A stretch of 64,000 nucleotides of DNA. Origin: G965216695 sp965216695 (GTDB taxonomy: Bacteria; Pseudomonadota; Gammaproteobacteria; Pseudomonadales; Azotimanducaceae). The stretch spans positions 1,488,001 to 1,552,000 of the forward strand of contig OZ244212.1 in NCBI GenBank assembly GCA_965216695.1. The letters run 5' to 3'. Both the position numbers and the translations under genes were made by a program. The notes below the pieces were generated by a model. That model did not search any database and had not been told where the DNA came from. It was given only the letters and a program-made list of their open reading frames with translations. Positions within the stretch are counted from its first letter, which is position 1, and each line of letters opens with the position of its first letter. Shown here one piece after another: positions 18,254 to 26,927 of this stretch.

Positions 18254-19852
18254 TCATGCGGCGTCGCGCTTGAACGACAGATCTGCCGCCAATCGGGCAC
18301 CGCAGGCCTCCAGCTCGGCCTTGCGCCGGCGATCGTCCCAACCGAGCGCCTGCGCCATGATTCCCGCACAACCCTCCAGCAGCAACGGCACTTCATCGGG
18401 CACGAACCAGGCGGCACGTAATCGCCGGTACACCACGTCCTCCAGCCGCTGCGCACCTTCGACACGGATTGCCCACTCAACCTCTTCAGTGAACACTGAA
18501 CGGGTGAGTCGCGTCGGTGCACGCCCCAAGACATCGAAGGCTTCGCTGCCGTAAAGCCGGACAAGCCGGCGCGCGCCAAGCTCGTCGACGTCGAACCGCT
18601 GATCGACCTTGCGCACCAACAGCTCTACGTCATCGATATCGCCCCCGGGTAACGGTGCGAGCGGGTCCGGCATGGCAACCTTGCGCCGCAGAAGGTGCGC
18701 AACCGCCGCCATGACGTCCTCGGCCATCTTGCGGAATCCGGTGAGCTTGCCGCCAGCGATCGTGATCAGACTGCCCTGCTGCCAGATCTCGTCGCGACGC
18801 GACATCTCCTTGGGTGCTTTGCCGGGCTGATTGATCAAAGGGCGCAGGCCCGCCCACGCCGATTCGACATCGTGCGGTTTAATCGGATGTTTCGGGAAGA
18901 ACGTATCAAGCGGCTTGAGAACATACTCGACGTCCTGCTCCGTCACTTCCGGCCACACCTCGGCGCCGCCTGCGTGGCGCGTGTCGGTCGTGCCGAGATA
19001 CACATAGCGGCCGCGTGGAATTGCGAACAGTGTCCGGCCGTCGTCGGCGCTCAACATCACCAGATTGTTTACCGGCAGCTTCTCGACGGGAACCGCTACG
19101 TGAACGCCTTTGGACAGCTGTAGCCGCGGTTTTCCAGCGGTGCTCGGCAGCAGACTTTCGACCCACGGACCGGTTGCATTCACAACCACGCGGCCGCTGA
19201 CCGACCCGGTTGCGCCCGTGAGTTCGTCCCGGTACTCCACCCGGCACCCATCGTCCGACGGATGGAGGGCCGTCGCGCGGACATAGTTGCACACGTCGGC
19301 CCCATCACGAACGGCCGAACGTAACGCGGCCAGCACCAGGCGCGAGTCGTCTGTCAGATACTCCCGGTACGCACACACCCACGGATACCGTTCTGTATTG
19401 AGCGCCGGTTCGTAACGGCGTATATCGTCACGCCCCCAGGTGCGGTGCAGGTCGTCTTCGAGTACGCGTCCCAGTTTCTCGTACGTCTTAAGCCCCGCCC
19501 GAAACTTCCACAGCGCCAGCCGGGACCGCGCAGGCAGCAGCATCCACGACGGCTCCGCCAGGTGCGGGGCCATCCGGTAAACGCTCTTGCGTTCCAGCGC
19601 CGACTCGCGCACAAGCGCTACATCGCCCATCGCCAGGTAGCGCAGGCCCCCGTGAATGAGCTTGGTCGATCGGCTCGACGTTCCGGAGGAAAAATCGTTG
19701 GCATCCATCAACAACGTGCGAATACCGCACTGGGATGCATGACGGGCGATACCCGCGCCGGTGATCCCGCCGCCGATCACCACCAGATCGAACGCTGCAT
19801 CGGGCCCTTGAGGAAGGCTGCGTTGAAGCCGGGGGTTACTGCTGTGTTGCAC
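18254..19852 (-). CDS. glpD: aerobic glycerol-3-phosphate dehydrogenase
   Basis: A 532-residue FAD enzyme. DLVVIGGGITGAGIARHA near the N-terminus is the dinucleotide-binding motif. SSRSTKLIHGGLRYL is the GlpD signature, followed by the DAO domain (VNATGPWVE, ITIAGGKLTGFRKMAE) and a C-terminal helical DAO_C domain. It oxidises sn-glycerol 3-phosphate to dihydroxyacetone phosphate and reduces quinone at the membrane. I prefer GTG 19852, eight bases after the DUF3187 gene stop; ATG 19900 would overlap that gene and lacks a ribosome-binding site. No glpK or glpF is visible, so it may serve lipid turnover. Confidence 0.92.
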   Translation of the reverse strand: MQHSSNPRLQRSLPQGPDAAFDLVVIGGGITGAGIARHASQCGIRTLLMDANDFSSGTSSRSTKLIHGGLRYLAMGDVALVRESALERKSVYRMAPHLAEPSWMLLPARSRLALWKFRAGLKTYEKLGRVLEDDLHRTWGRDDIRRYEPALNTERYPWVCAYREYLTDDSRLVLAALRSAVRDGADVCNYVRATALHPSDDGCRVEYRDELTGATGSVSGRVVVNATGPWVESLLPSTAGKPRLQLSKGVHVAVPVEKLPVNNLVMLSADDGRTLFAIPRGRYVYLGTTDTRHAGGAEVWPEVTEQDVEYVLKPLDTFFPKHPIKPHDVESAWAGLRPLINQPGKAPKEMSRRDEIWQQGSLITIAGGKLTGFRKMAEDVMAAVAHLLRRKVAMPDPLAPLPGGDIDDVELLVRKVDQRFDVDELGARRLVRLYGSEAFDVLGRAPTRLTRSVFTEEVEWAIRVEGAQRLEDVVYRRLRAAWFVPDEVPLLLEGCAGIMAQALGWDDRRRKAELEACGARLAADLSFKRDAA

Positions 19853-19859
19853 TCGCGTA

Positions 19860-20900
19860 TTACCTGAATCGTCGACCGAACTGAAACTGAAACATGACAT
19901 CCGGCGCGCTTCGGCCGGTCCAATCTTCCGACAACGCGACGTGCCACCAGTGCCGCGCGCCGTCAAAATGCATCCCGCCGGTGACGGTTACCGCTGCGCC
20001 GCCCAGTTGCCGGAGCGCACTGTGCATGAGTTCACTGTGACCGTCGAGTTGTAGCGCGAAACGCCAGCGATCCGTGAGCGTCGCATGCATTCCAACGTGC
20101 GCAAACGTCGCGAACCGTCGTTGTCGATCCGCCAGGACGTCTCCGCGGCCGAGCCACGCGGCGCCAACCCCGTAACTGGCCGACAGCCAGGACAGCTGAA
20201 ACGGCGATCGCGACAGGCCCTCGATCCACACAGCAACGTCCGTGCCGCCAGAACCCGCAAGCCGGCGGGCACGACCAGTGGGCAGTTTCACCTGCGCCCG
20301 GGCACGCCATAACGTGCGTTCGCGGGCGACGAGCTGCCAGCCGAGACCGGCACGCACATCACCCAGCTGCACGGTAGCGCTCGAGACTCCTGCACGTTCA
20401 GACCCTGCAAGCACCGCGTAATTCAACCGGTCGCGGGGTACGTCCGCGCGCCCGCTGTCGTCGAAACCGACCAAGCTGTGAAACTCATCGATCACACGAT
20501 CGAATGCACCGCCGGTGTGCCACACCGCGGGCACTTCGAGCGACCATTCGCCACGTCCCCGTGAGATCGGGCGGGTCATGCGCAGCGTCCACCACGACGA
20601 TTCGCCGTCGAAGAGCGCCGCCTGCGGCGTGCGTTGGTCGCGTCGGAGACCCGCCGTGAAGTTGTTCACGTGCTGAATTCTGAGAGAGGCGCTACCGACC
20701 GGTGAGGTCTCGGCGCCCCGCATCTCAGGAATACCGAAGAGCGCGGTCAGCGGCGTGAGGTTGCGAGCTGGAAACGGCGTTGTTGCGGCCAGCGCATTCG
20801 CCGCGGCCGCTACGCCGAACGCGGCCAGCAGGAGCCGAGCGGCTGTCCGCACGCTGCCCGCCGCCACCGGCAGCGCAGGAACGATGCAACGAAACGTCAA
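19860..20900 (-). CDS. DUF3187-family outer-membrane protein
   Basis: A 346-residue protein with an N-terminal signal peptide (hydrophobic about 20-38, ALA-A cleavage). FPARNLTPLTALFGIPE follows, the usual start of mature DUF3187 proteins. The rest is strand-like with many Trp/Arg alternations and ends in an aromatic-rich strand (MFQFQFGRRFR), consistent with a barrel. The frame begins at TTG 20900, overlapping the upstream synthetase stop as TTGA. GTG codons at 20867 or 20852 are alternatives that would shorten the signal peptide. The function of the family is unknown. Confidence 0.75.
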   Translation of the reverse strand: MTFRCIVPALPVAAGSVRTAARLLLAAFGVAAAANALAATTPFPARNLTPLTALFGIPEMRGAETSPVGSASLRIQHVNNFTAGLRRDQRTPQAALFDGESSWWTLRMTRPISRGRGEWSLEVPAVWHTGGAFDRVIDEFHSLVGFDDSGRADVPRDRLNYAVLAGSERAGVSSATVQLGDVRAGLGWQLVARERTLWRARAQVKLPTGRARRLAGSGGTDVAVWIEGLSRSPFQLSWLSASYGVGAAWLGRGDVLADRQRRFATFAHVGMHATLTDRWRFALQLDGHSELMHSALRQLGGAAVTVTGGMHFDGARHWWHVALSEDWTGRSAPDVMFQFQFGRRFR

Positions 20901-22507
20901 CGCAGTTCCGCGAGCGCCGTGCGCTTAGCCCATTTGTAGTCTGCCTTGCCGTTGGGAGCACGGCGAACCTCGGGGACGAATAGAACGTTCTTCGGCAGCT
21001 TGTATCCGGCAAGCTCTGAGCGAGCGAAATCAACGACACCCTGCTCCTCAATCTGTGCGCCGGCCCGCAACGACACCACCGCTACCACCCGTTCACCGAA
21101 ACGCTCGTCGGGCACTCCTACCGTAAGACAATCGAAGACCCCTGGGCAGCGTTTTACCGCCTCTTCCACTTCCTCGGGAAACACCTTTTCGCCGCCCGTG
21201 TTGATGCAAACGCTGCCGCGCCCGAGCAACGTGACCGTTCCATCGGCTTCCACAGTCGCGTAGTCACCCGGAAAACTGTATCGCACGCCATCGATCGTGC
21301 GAAACGTTTCCGCACTTTTCTCAGGGTCTTTGTAGTAACCGACAGGCACCATGCCGGATGTCGCGATCCGGCCGATCACGCCGCTGCCCGGCGCCACTTC
21401 GCTCCCATCATCAGCAAAAACGCGCACACCCTCGTTCAGCTGAAACTTCGCAGTGTCAGCGCTGCCCTCCCGCGTCGACACCGAGCTGCCCATGCCGCCC
21501 TCAGTAGAACCCATCAGATCCACGAGCATCATGTCGTGATGATCCAGCAAGCCGCGTTTTACTTCGGCGCTCCACATAACGCCACTGGATATGATCTGGC
21601 GCAAACTGGACAGGTCGAACGGCGATCCCTGGTCTCGTGCATGGTCCAGCGCGCCGAGTAGCGGTTTCGCGAAGGCATCGCCCACGATGACAAGATCCGT
21701 AACCCGGTGGGTGGCTACCAGCCCCAGAAGTCGATCCGGGTCCAATCCGAGCTTCGGCGACGTGACTACGGTTCCGCCTCCGGCCAGCGGCAGCATCGCG
21801 CCAAGCCACATTCCGGTACCGTGCATCAGTGGGCACGCCGGCAGGCTGACTCGCGGTTCCAGGCGTCCGATGAAATCGCTTACCGAACTTAGATCGGATG
21901 GCGCCTCGACTTCCTGCATCGCCCCCGCCATGCCTACAATGCCCGCCGAAAATGCGCCCAGTTCGTACATGACACCTTTCGGCATGCCGGTTGTGCCACC
22001 CGTGTAAAGCATGTAGATGTCGTTGTCTGCCTGCGCGCGCCGTGGCGCCGGCGCACTGCGTACCGCGGCCGACTCGAAGTCTAGCGCGCCCTGCAGCAGC
22101 GTCTCTGTGCCGTCGTCCACCTGCAGAAAGAGTTTGACCTTGGGCAGCCTGTCGCGGATTTCCCAGACCCGCATCGCGTAGCACGCCTGATAGACGACCG
22201 CTTCCGCGTCTGCGTTGTCGAGCAGGTATACCAGCTCATCAGCCTTGTAGCGGTAGTTGACGTTGATCGGACAGGCACCGCTCTTGAACACCGCAAACTG
22301 AGATTCGAGGTAGGCATTGGAATTGTGCAGATACAACCCGACTTTCGAACCCGGACCGATTCCGTGCTCGGCGAACACGGTTGCGAGTCGCGACGCCCGG
22401 TCATCGAACTCGCGCCAGGTGCACGACCGCTGCGCGCACACCAATGCCGGTCGATCCGGCACCGTGTCCGAGATTGCTTCCCACAGCGATGCAAAATGCA
22501 GATTCAC
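20897..22507 (-). CDS. acyl-CoA synthetase (AMP-forming)
   Basis: A 536-residue AMP-binding enzyme with YTGGTTGMPKGVMYE near 170, a DLMGSTEGGMGSSVS adenine motif near 330, the FPGDYATVEADGTVTLLGRG hinge near 420, and a C-terminal GKADYKWAK containing the catalytic Lys. The GGTTGMPKG variant resembles the branch used for steroid or branched-chain acids. GTG 22507 is preceded by GGGAG at ten bases. It is first in a run with the DUF3187 gene (TTGA overlap) and glpD. A palindromic site about 190 bp upstream may control it. Confidence 0.92.
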   Translation of the reverse strand: MNLHFASLWEAISDTVPDRPALVCAQRSCTWREFDDRASRLATVFAEHGIGPGSKVGLYLHNSNAYLESQFAVFKSGACPINVNYRYKADELVYLLDNADAEAVVYQACYAMRVWEIRDRLPKVKLFLQVDDGTETLLQGALDFESAAVRSAPAPRRAQADNDIYMLYTGGTTGMPKGVMYELGAFSAGIVGMAGAMQEVEAPSDLSSVSDFIGRLEPRVSLPACPLMHGTGMWLGAMLPLAGGGTVVTSPKLGLDPDRLLGLVATHRVTDLVIVGDAFAKPLLGALDHARDQGSPFDLSSLRQIISSGVMWSAEVKRGLLDHHDMMLVDLMGSTEGGMGSSVSTREGSADTAKFQLNEGVRVFADDGSEVAPGSGVIGRIATSGMVPVGYYKDPEKSAETFRTIDGVRYSFPGDYATVEADGTVTLLGRGSVCINTGGEKVFPEEVEEAVKRCPGVFDCLTVGVPDERFGERVVAVVSLRAGAQIEEQGVVDFARSELAGYKLPKNVLFVPEVRRAPNGKADYKWAKRTALAELR

Positions 22508-22692
22508 CCGTGATCAACTCCCACACGCGCCAATTCGACCAACAGTTGGCGTGATTCACCGCCCGATCGGTTTTTCGGCATCTGCCAACATGCCCGATGA
22601 CCTCGCCACAGGGTCCGATCCCCTGATGAGACGGGCGCTCTTCCCTGCTTTCATCGATGGGGCCGGCCTGGCACGGATCTTGTATCACCAGT

Positions 22693-22707
22693 GTTACGTA
22701 TCGTAAC
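22693..22707. promoter_or_regulatory. perfect palindrome in the divergent spacer 22508-22800
   Basis: GTTACG at 22693-22698 and CGTAAC at 22702-22707 flank TAT. The site lies in the 293-bp spacer between the leftward acyl-CoA synthetase and the rightward small membrane protein gene. On the minus strand it overlaps a weak candidate promoter (TTACGA, 16 bp, TACAAG), which would suit repression of the synthetase operon. Nothing else recognisable was seen in this spacer. Confidence 0.42.
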
Positions 22708-22800
22708 GGGTCGAAGTATCGGTCCCACTGCAGCCCGCGCGGTTCCGGACAATCGTGCGCGCCGGACAACCTGAAATGAATTCTACCATCGGCGAATGAC

Positions 22801-23055
22801 ATGACTATTGCGAGTTCAACACAACGGACAGGGAACACTTCCACGGGGAAACACGCACCGACGCCGGATCGCGTCCAGCTCCGACTATCACGGCTGAGTT
22901 ACCCACGCGCCAACCTGTGGGCGGTGCTGCTGCTCACCAGCGCGTTTCTTCTGCTCGGTCTGTTGGCAGACCGCGAACCGGCGCATCGGTTTGACGACAC
23001 CGCTGCGGCACCAGCGGCTGCCCACCTGGCAATCCTGCCGACAAACCCACACTGA
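22801..23055 (+). CDS. small single-pass membrane protein, unrecognised
   Basis: An 84-residue open frame with a Thr/Ser-rich N-terminus, one clear membrane helix (about 41-57, LWAVLLLTSAFLLLGLL) and a Pro/Ala-rich tail. It resembles no family I know. It is supported by position: its stop is 7 nt before the PspC-domain gene in the same direction and nothing else fills the interval. The ribosome-binding site is poor, so coding status is moderate. If real, it may be a membrane partner of the PspC-like protein. Confidence 0.55.
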   Translation: MTIASSTQRTGNTSTGKHAPTPDRVQLRLSRLSYPRANLWAVLLLTSAFLLLGLLADREPAHRFDDTAAAPAAAHLAILPTNPH

Positions 23056-23062
23056 GGAACCC

Positions 23063-23269
23063 ATGCAAGCGAGAGAAAGACGACTCACACTGGACAGACA
23101 CGAAGGTTGGATCGGCGGGGTATGCGCCGGTATCGCACGGTACCTCGGATTCGAAACCCTGTACGTGCGCATCGCCGCGATCGCGCTCACGGTTGTTGCC
23201 ACCAAATTCACGGCGGGCGCCTACCTGATCGCCTGGCTGATCCTGGACGACCGCGAGCGGAACAGGTAA
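23063..23269 (+). CDS. PspC-domain membrane protein
   Basis: A 68-residue protein covering one PspC domain: RHEGWIGGVCAGIARYLG (about 13-30) and VRIAAIALTVVATKF, then TAGAYLIAWLILDD forming the membrane helices. PspC-type proteins sense envelope stress in the phage-shock system. Here no pspA, pspB or pspF is nearby, so this is a stand-alone PspC-like protein. The ATG at 23063 has GAGGA just upstream. It is preceded by the 84-residue membrane protein gene. Confidence 0.88.
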   Translation: MQARERRLTLDRHEGWIGGVCAGIARYLGFETLYVRIAAIALTVVATKFTAGAYLIAWLILDDRERNR

Positions 23270-23276
23270 CGCCACT

Positions 23277-24245
23277 TCAGCCCGAACGCGACTCGGCGCC
23301 TCGAGCCGCGCCGCCCGGACAGCCTTCGAACGGTACAAGGCACTCGGGTACGCCGGGCGCGGCGTCCGCGCGTTCGATGAGCGCGTCGAAGTCGTCTGCC
23401 AGTTCCCCGAGTGTGCTCGTCAGGCGATTTCGTTGCTCGACGCTTTGTGCAGCGATCAGGTCGATCAGCAGCAACCCCGCAAGGCGTTCATTCGCGGCAT
23501 GCACCTCCGCAAACGCAGCCGAATAGTAGTCTGGCGTATTAAGCGCGAGCTGCAAGAATCCTTGCGTGAACGCACGCGGCGACTCGGCGGTGGCCAGCCC
23601 CGTCAGCAGTGCGCGTTGCCACCGGCGCCGGTAGTCCACCCACAACTCGCGTTCGGGCGAGTAGCGCGCCGCCGCGCTCTTCAGGAGCCGCCGTTGCTGA
23701 GAGGACAACCGGCCGTTGAATCGTTTGAACACGTCTTCGACAGTTCCCATCCAGGCACGCTCGATCTGTTCCGTTGAGCGGTTGACCTCGTCCTTCATCC
23801 ACCGCGCATTGCTGTGCTCGAGTTCGCGTTCGAAACGCTCCCGCTGATCGTCGTCGAGACTCAGCAGAAGCTGTGCGGCGAAGGGTGCGCCCTGTTCGAT
23901 CAGCGCACGCTCCCAGCGTTCCCCCTCCGCGACGATCCCCTGCCACTCCGACCAGGACATCCCATCGGCCAGATCCCGCTGCCAAGCGCGCAGCGCATCG
24001 CGGTACCGCGGCAGCTGGGTCGTACGGTGCCAGTGCCACAGCACGTCGAACTGGGCGTCGAAGTACGCGCGCTGCGCCGACTCCATTGCAAAGTAGTCGT
24101 TGGCCTGCCAGCGGGCAAAGCGGTCGGCGTTATTGTAGAAAGTCTGTACGCCGCAGCCGCTCGCCACGCCGATGCACACAGCCATAATGCCAACGGACAC
24201 AATCTGCGGCCTCCACCTGGCCGCGACGACCCGGAATACCCTCAT
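23277..24245 (-). CDS. DUF6279-family lipoprotein
   Basis: A 322-residue predicted lipoprotein: hydrophobic 15-28 and a GVASGC lipobox with Cys about 31. The mature part begins VQTFYNNADRFARWQANDYF, the hallmark of DUF6279 proteins, and is a long Arg/Glu-rich helical protein. The ATG at 24245 overlaps the amidotransferase stop (ATGA). The family has no known function. The gene is third in a run glutamine synthetase-like, amidotransferase, lipoprotein. Its 3' end converges with the PspC gene with only 7 bp between. Confidence 0.82.
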   Translation of the reverse strand: MRVFRVVAARWRPQIVSVGIMAVCIGVASGCGVQTFYNNADRFARWQANDYFAMESAQRAYFDAQFDVLWHWHRTTQLPRYRDALRAWQRDLADGMSWSEWQGIVAEGERWERALIEQGAPFAAQLLLSLDDDQRERFERELEHSNARWMKDEVNRSTEQIERAWMGTVEDVFKRFNGRLSSQQRRLLKSAAARYSPERELWVDYRRRWQRALLTGLATAESPRAFTQGFLQLALNTPDYYSAAFAEVHAANERLAGLLLIDLIAAQSVEQRNRLTSTLGELADDFDALIERADAAPGVPECLVPFEGCPGGAARGAESRSG

Positions 24246-24952
24246 TGCGACAGGAACCGCAGCATCCATCGCGCAACGAGGCCTGAATCGACGGCACCAT
24301 TCAGCGAGCCGATACCCTGCCGGTAGGCATCCTGTCCGAGCAAGTCACGACGAAAGTTCAGTAACGCTCGTGCATAGTCTTTCGTGAACTCCGGATGTCC
24401 CTGAATTGTAAGAATCTGCTCGCCCAGCGTGAATCCGCCGTAGCGTACCCTGCCGCTGCCGGCGAACACGGACGCACCCGGCGGTAGCGCCACCACCTGA
24501 TCCTGGTGACTTGCCAGCAGCCTGACTTCTCCCATCGCAGGGACCATCCAGGGTTCATGGTGCAGGATGTCGGCCGCTTGAACGCCCACGGTCCAGCCCA
24601 TTTTTTCGACGCGCCCGCCGAAAAGTTGCGCAAGCAACTGGTGGCCGAAGCACACGCCTACAATCCTGCAGTCCGCCGACGCAGCCCGTTCCACGAACGC
24701 ACCCAAGCGCGGCAGCCAATCGATCGCGTCATACACGCTGTGCCGGCTGCCGGTAATCACATAACCGTCGTGTGCCCGAAGCTCCGGGTAATCCCCTGCG
24801 CGCACGTCGAACGTTGCGGTGACAATGTCCGTTGCCGAGTCCTCCGCGCTGGATGCGTCCTCGAACAGCGTCGTGAACATGTCCGGATAGTCACCATGAC
24901 TCGGTCGAAACTCGTCGCGCACCGAGTCGGTCTGAAGAATCGCCACGCGCAT
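24242..24952 (-). CDS. class I glutamine amidotransferase (GuaA N-domain-like)
   Basis: A 236-residue stand-alone GATase. The nucleophile elbow GVCFGHQLLAQLFGG contains the catalytic Cys and GHPEFTKDY holds the His/Glu pair, so the triad looks complete. I start at ATG 24952 (MRVAILQTD), 34 nt after the preceding gene, because the upstream frame would overlap it. Such proteins release ammonia from glutamine or hydrolyse gamma-glutamyl amides. Following a glutamine synthetase-like gene, it could deglutamylate gamma-glutamyl intermediates, as PuuD does in the Puu pathway, but it is not of PuuD (peptidase C26) sequence type. Confidence 0.88.
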   Translation of the reverse strand: MRVAILQTDSVRDEFRPSHGDYPDMFTTLFEDASSAEDSATDIVTATFDVRAGDYPELRAHDGYVITGSRHSVYDAIDWLPRLGAFVERAASADCRIVGVCFGHQLLAQLFGGRVEKMGWTVGVQAADILHHEPWMVPAMGEVRLLASHQDQVVALPPGASVFAGSGRVRYGGFTLGEQILTIQGHPEFTKDYARALLNFRRDLLGQDAYRQGIGSLNGAVDSGLVARWMLRFLSQ

Positions 24953-24986
24953 GCCGTCGGCTCGCCTCAACACAGAAAAACGTACG

Positions 24987-26360
24987 TCAAATGATCTCGA
25001 AGTAACGGTCAAGCTGCCAGTCGGTCACGTGACGGCGTTGCGCATCGTGTTCGACACGCCGAGACATGACGAAGTGATCGACAAAAACATCACCGAACAA
25101 CGCCCGGGCCGTAACCGAGCCGTCCAGCCGATCCGCAGCAGCGGCAAGGTCCACCGGAAAGCGGAGCGCAGGCGGCAGCTCGTGTTCGCGCTCATAGGCG
25201 TTGCCGATCGTCTGCTCCGGGGGTTCGACGCGCTGCCGTATGCCCTCGGCCGCCGCACCCAGCACCGCGGCGGTAACCAGATACGGATTGGCATCCGCAC
25301 CGGGAACTCGAACCTCTATCCGCTGACTCTGCGCAGATCCAGGAATCACCCGGATTGCCGCGGTGCGATTTTCGATACCCCAGGTCGCCGCCGTCGGCGC
25401 CCACGCACCCTGTACCAGCCGCGCGTAACTATTCACCGTCGGCGCGATCATCGCCAGAAATTCGGGCAGCCACCGGCACAGCCCGCCAACGGCATGCCGT
25501 TGCGCCGGCGTCATCTCGCCCGGAGAGGCTGCATCTGCGAACCAATTGTCGCCATCCGCATTCAGCAGGCTGAAATGATAATGGCCGCTCTGCCCCGGAT
25601 ACGCCATCGACCATTTGGCCATGAACGTTGCCACACACTCACGCTGCTGGAAGAACGCTTTCGCAAACATCTTGAACAAACCGGCGCGGTCGCTCGCCTG
25701 CAGCGCGTCGCTTGCCGTCAACGCACCCTCCCACACCCCCGGCCCGGTTTCACAATGCAGGCCTTCGAGCGGAACCTCGAGCGACTCACAGAGGGCGAGC
25801 AGACCCTGAAAATTCGCGCGCTCGCCGAACGTGCGCAGCACCGAGTAGCCGAAGTTTCCGGGTGTCAGCGGCACTAGATCGCGGTACCCCTTGTCCCTCA
25901 GTGACTGCGGCGTTTCACGAAACACGAAGAACTCGTACTCGAATCCCGCCCGCCCGAACAGACCGGCGTCTGCGAGTCGCCCCAACACGTTGTGGACCAG
26001 ACCGCGCGGACAAAGCGGGTGGGCGCGATCCTGCTGAACAAACTCCCCGATGAAATACGGGCACTGTTCGTCGTCGAGCCAGCGCTCCGACGCGCTGATC
26101 AACCGGTACCCCGTGTCCGGAAATCCTGTGTGCCATCCGGTAACTTCCCCACCCGGATATAGCGCGTCGGCAACATCCCAGCCGAAAATGCAGTCGCAGA
26201 AGCCGCCGGAATCTGCCATCACGCGAGCGAATTTATCCAGCCTCAGGTACTTTCCCCGGATAACGCCATCGATATCTGTGAGTCCAAGTTTTACGTGCGT
26301 TACCCCTGCCGCCCGGTATTCTGCGAGCTTGCGATCCAGATCGAACGGTTCCGTGGTCAC
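24987..26360 (-). CDS. glutamine synthetase-like gamma-glutamylamine ligase
   Basis: A 457-residue GS-fold enzyme. A beta-grasp N-terminus (THVKLGLTDIDGVIRGKYL, about 20-38) precedes the catalytic domain with GFEYEFFVF, HCETGPGVWEGAL (metal-binding Glu residues), GQSGHYHFSLL and the ATP-site region WGIENRTAAIRVI. It belongs to the PuuA/type III-like group that glutamylates amines, rather than to ammonia-assimilating GlnA. GTG 26360 has GAGGG seven bases upstream; the longer frame to 26492 lacks such a site and GS-like sequence. It probably forms an operon with the amidotransferase and the DUF6279 lipoprotein. Confidence 0.87.
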   Translation of the reverse strand: MTTEPFDLDRKLAEYRAAGVTHVKLGLTDIDGVIRGKYLRLDKFARVMADSGGFCDCIFGWDVADALYPGGEVTGWHTGFPDTGYRLISASERWLDDEQCPYFIGEFVQQDRAHPLCPRGLVHNVLGRLADAGLFGRAGFEYEFFVFRETPQSLRDKGYRDLVPLTPGNFGYSVLRTFGERANFQGLLALCESLEVPLEGLHCETGPGVWEGALTASDALQASDRAGLFKMFAKAFFQQRECVATFMAKWSMAYPGQSGHYHFSLLNADGDNWFADAASPGEMTPAQRHAVGGLCRWLPEFLAMIAPTVNSYARLVQGAWAPTAATWGIENRTAAIRVIPGSAQSQRIEVRVPGADANPYLVTAAVLGAAAEGIRQRVEPPEQTIGNAYEREHELPPALRFPVDLAAAADRLDGSVTARALFGDVFVDHFVMSRRVEHDAQRRHVTDWQLDRYFEII

Positions 26361-26618
26361 AGCATCCCTCAAATCGCCCGTCGGCTGTGGATAACTCTGC
26401 GGATAAGTCTTCGGCCGCGCAAGCGTTCCATCGCGACCAACGGTCCGACGATTTCTGACGGCACCGCAGATCCTCGGCTTTTCTGCATGCAAATCAATAG
26501 ATTACGAATCGGAAACGTGCACTGAGACAGGACCAATACGTAAGTTTCCTTGCCAAATTGCGTCGGGCGAGCCTGTGCATAACAACGGCGAGACCGGTCT
26601 CCCGTCACGCCGATCACG

Positions 26619-26927
26619 TCACACAAAACCCAGCACGGCCACCGCGAGCGCGAGTCCCACCACCGCAACCAGCCAGAATCGCCCGGCGTCGGCCGAAGGC
26701 GAGTCGACCGTTTTTTCTCCGAGAGCATGGTAGTGTTCGGTCGCCCGGAGCGTGTCGTCCCAGCCGTCGCGGCGCGCTGTATTGTCGTCTGGCCGGCCGC
26801 GGCGAAAGTTGTCGAGAACCTCCCGCCGCAGCGTGCGGTACTCCTCCTGTGAACACTCGCCCGCCATGTGCGCGCGGGCAATCCGGCGCAGCCGTACCAC
26901 ATCGGGCGGTAACCGCATGAACTTCAT
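26619..26927 (-). CDS. small tail-anchored membrane protein of the kinase operon
   Basis: A 102-residue protein. A basic N-terminal half (VRLRRIARAHMAGECSQEEY, about 11-30) looks like a short helical, SHOCT-like oligomerisation motif. A charged linker follows, then one C-terminal membrane helix (about 83-101). Its ATG overlaps the kinase stop (ATGA), so it is made with the kinase. I do not recognise a family. The layout suggests a membrane adaptor or substrate of the kinase: the linker is rich in Asp, Arg and Thr. The region 26493-26618 holds no gene, only a 12-bp palindrome at 26590-26601. Confidence 0.72.
   Translation of the reverse strand: MKFMRLPPDVVRLRRIARAHMAGECSQEEYRTLRREVLDNFRRGRPDDNTARRDGWDDTLRATEHYHALGEKTVDSPSADAGRFWLVAVVGLALAVAVLGFV

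Noticed and set aside
24951..25877. 308-codon plus-strand frame opposite the glutamine synthetase-like gene
   Set aside because: Antisense shadow; arginine- and histidine-rich with no domain pattern.
26590..26601. 12-bp palindrome GAGACCGGTCTC after the kinase operon as a terminator
   Set aside because: No loop or T run; a short palindrome of this kind is expected by chance in GC-rich DNA.
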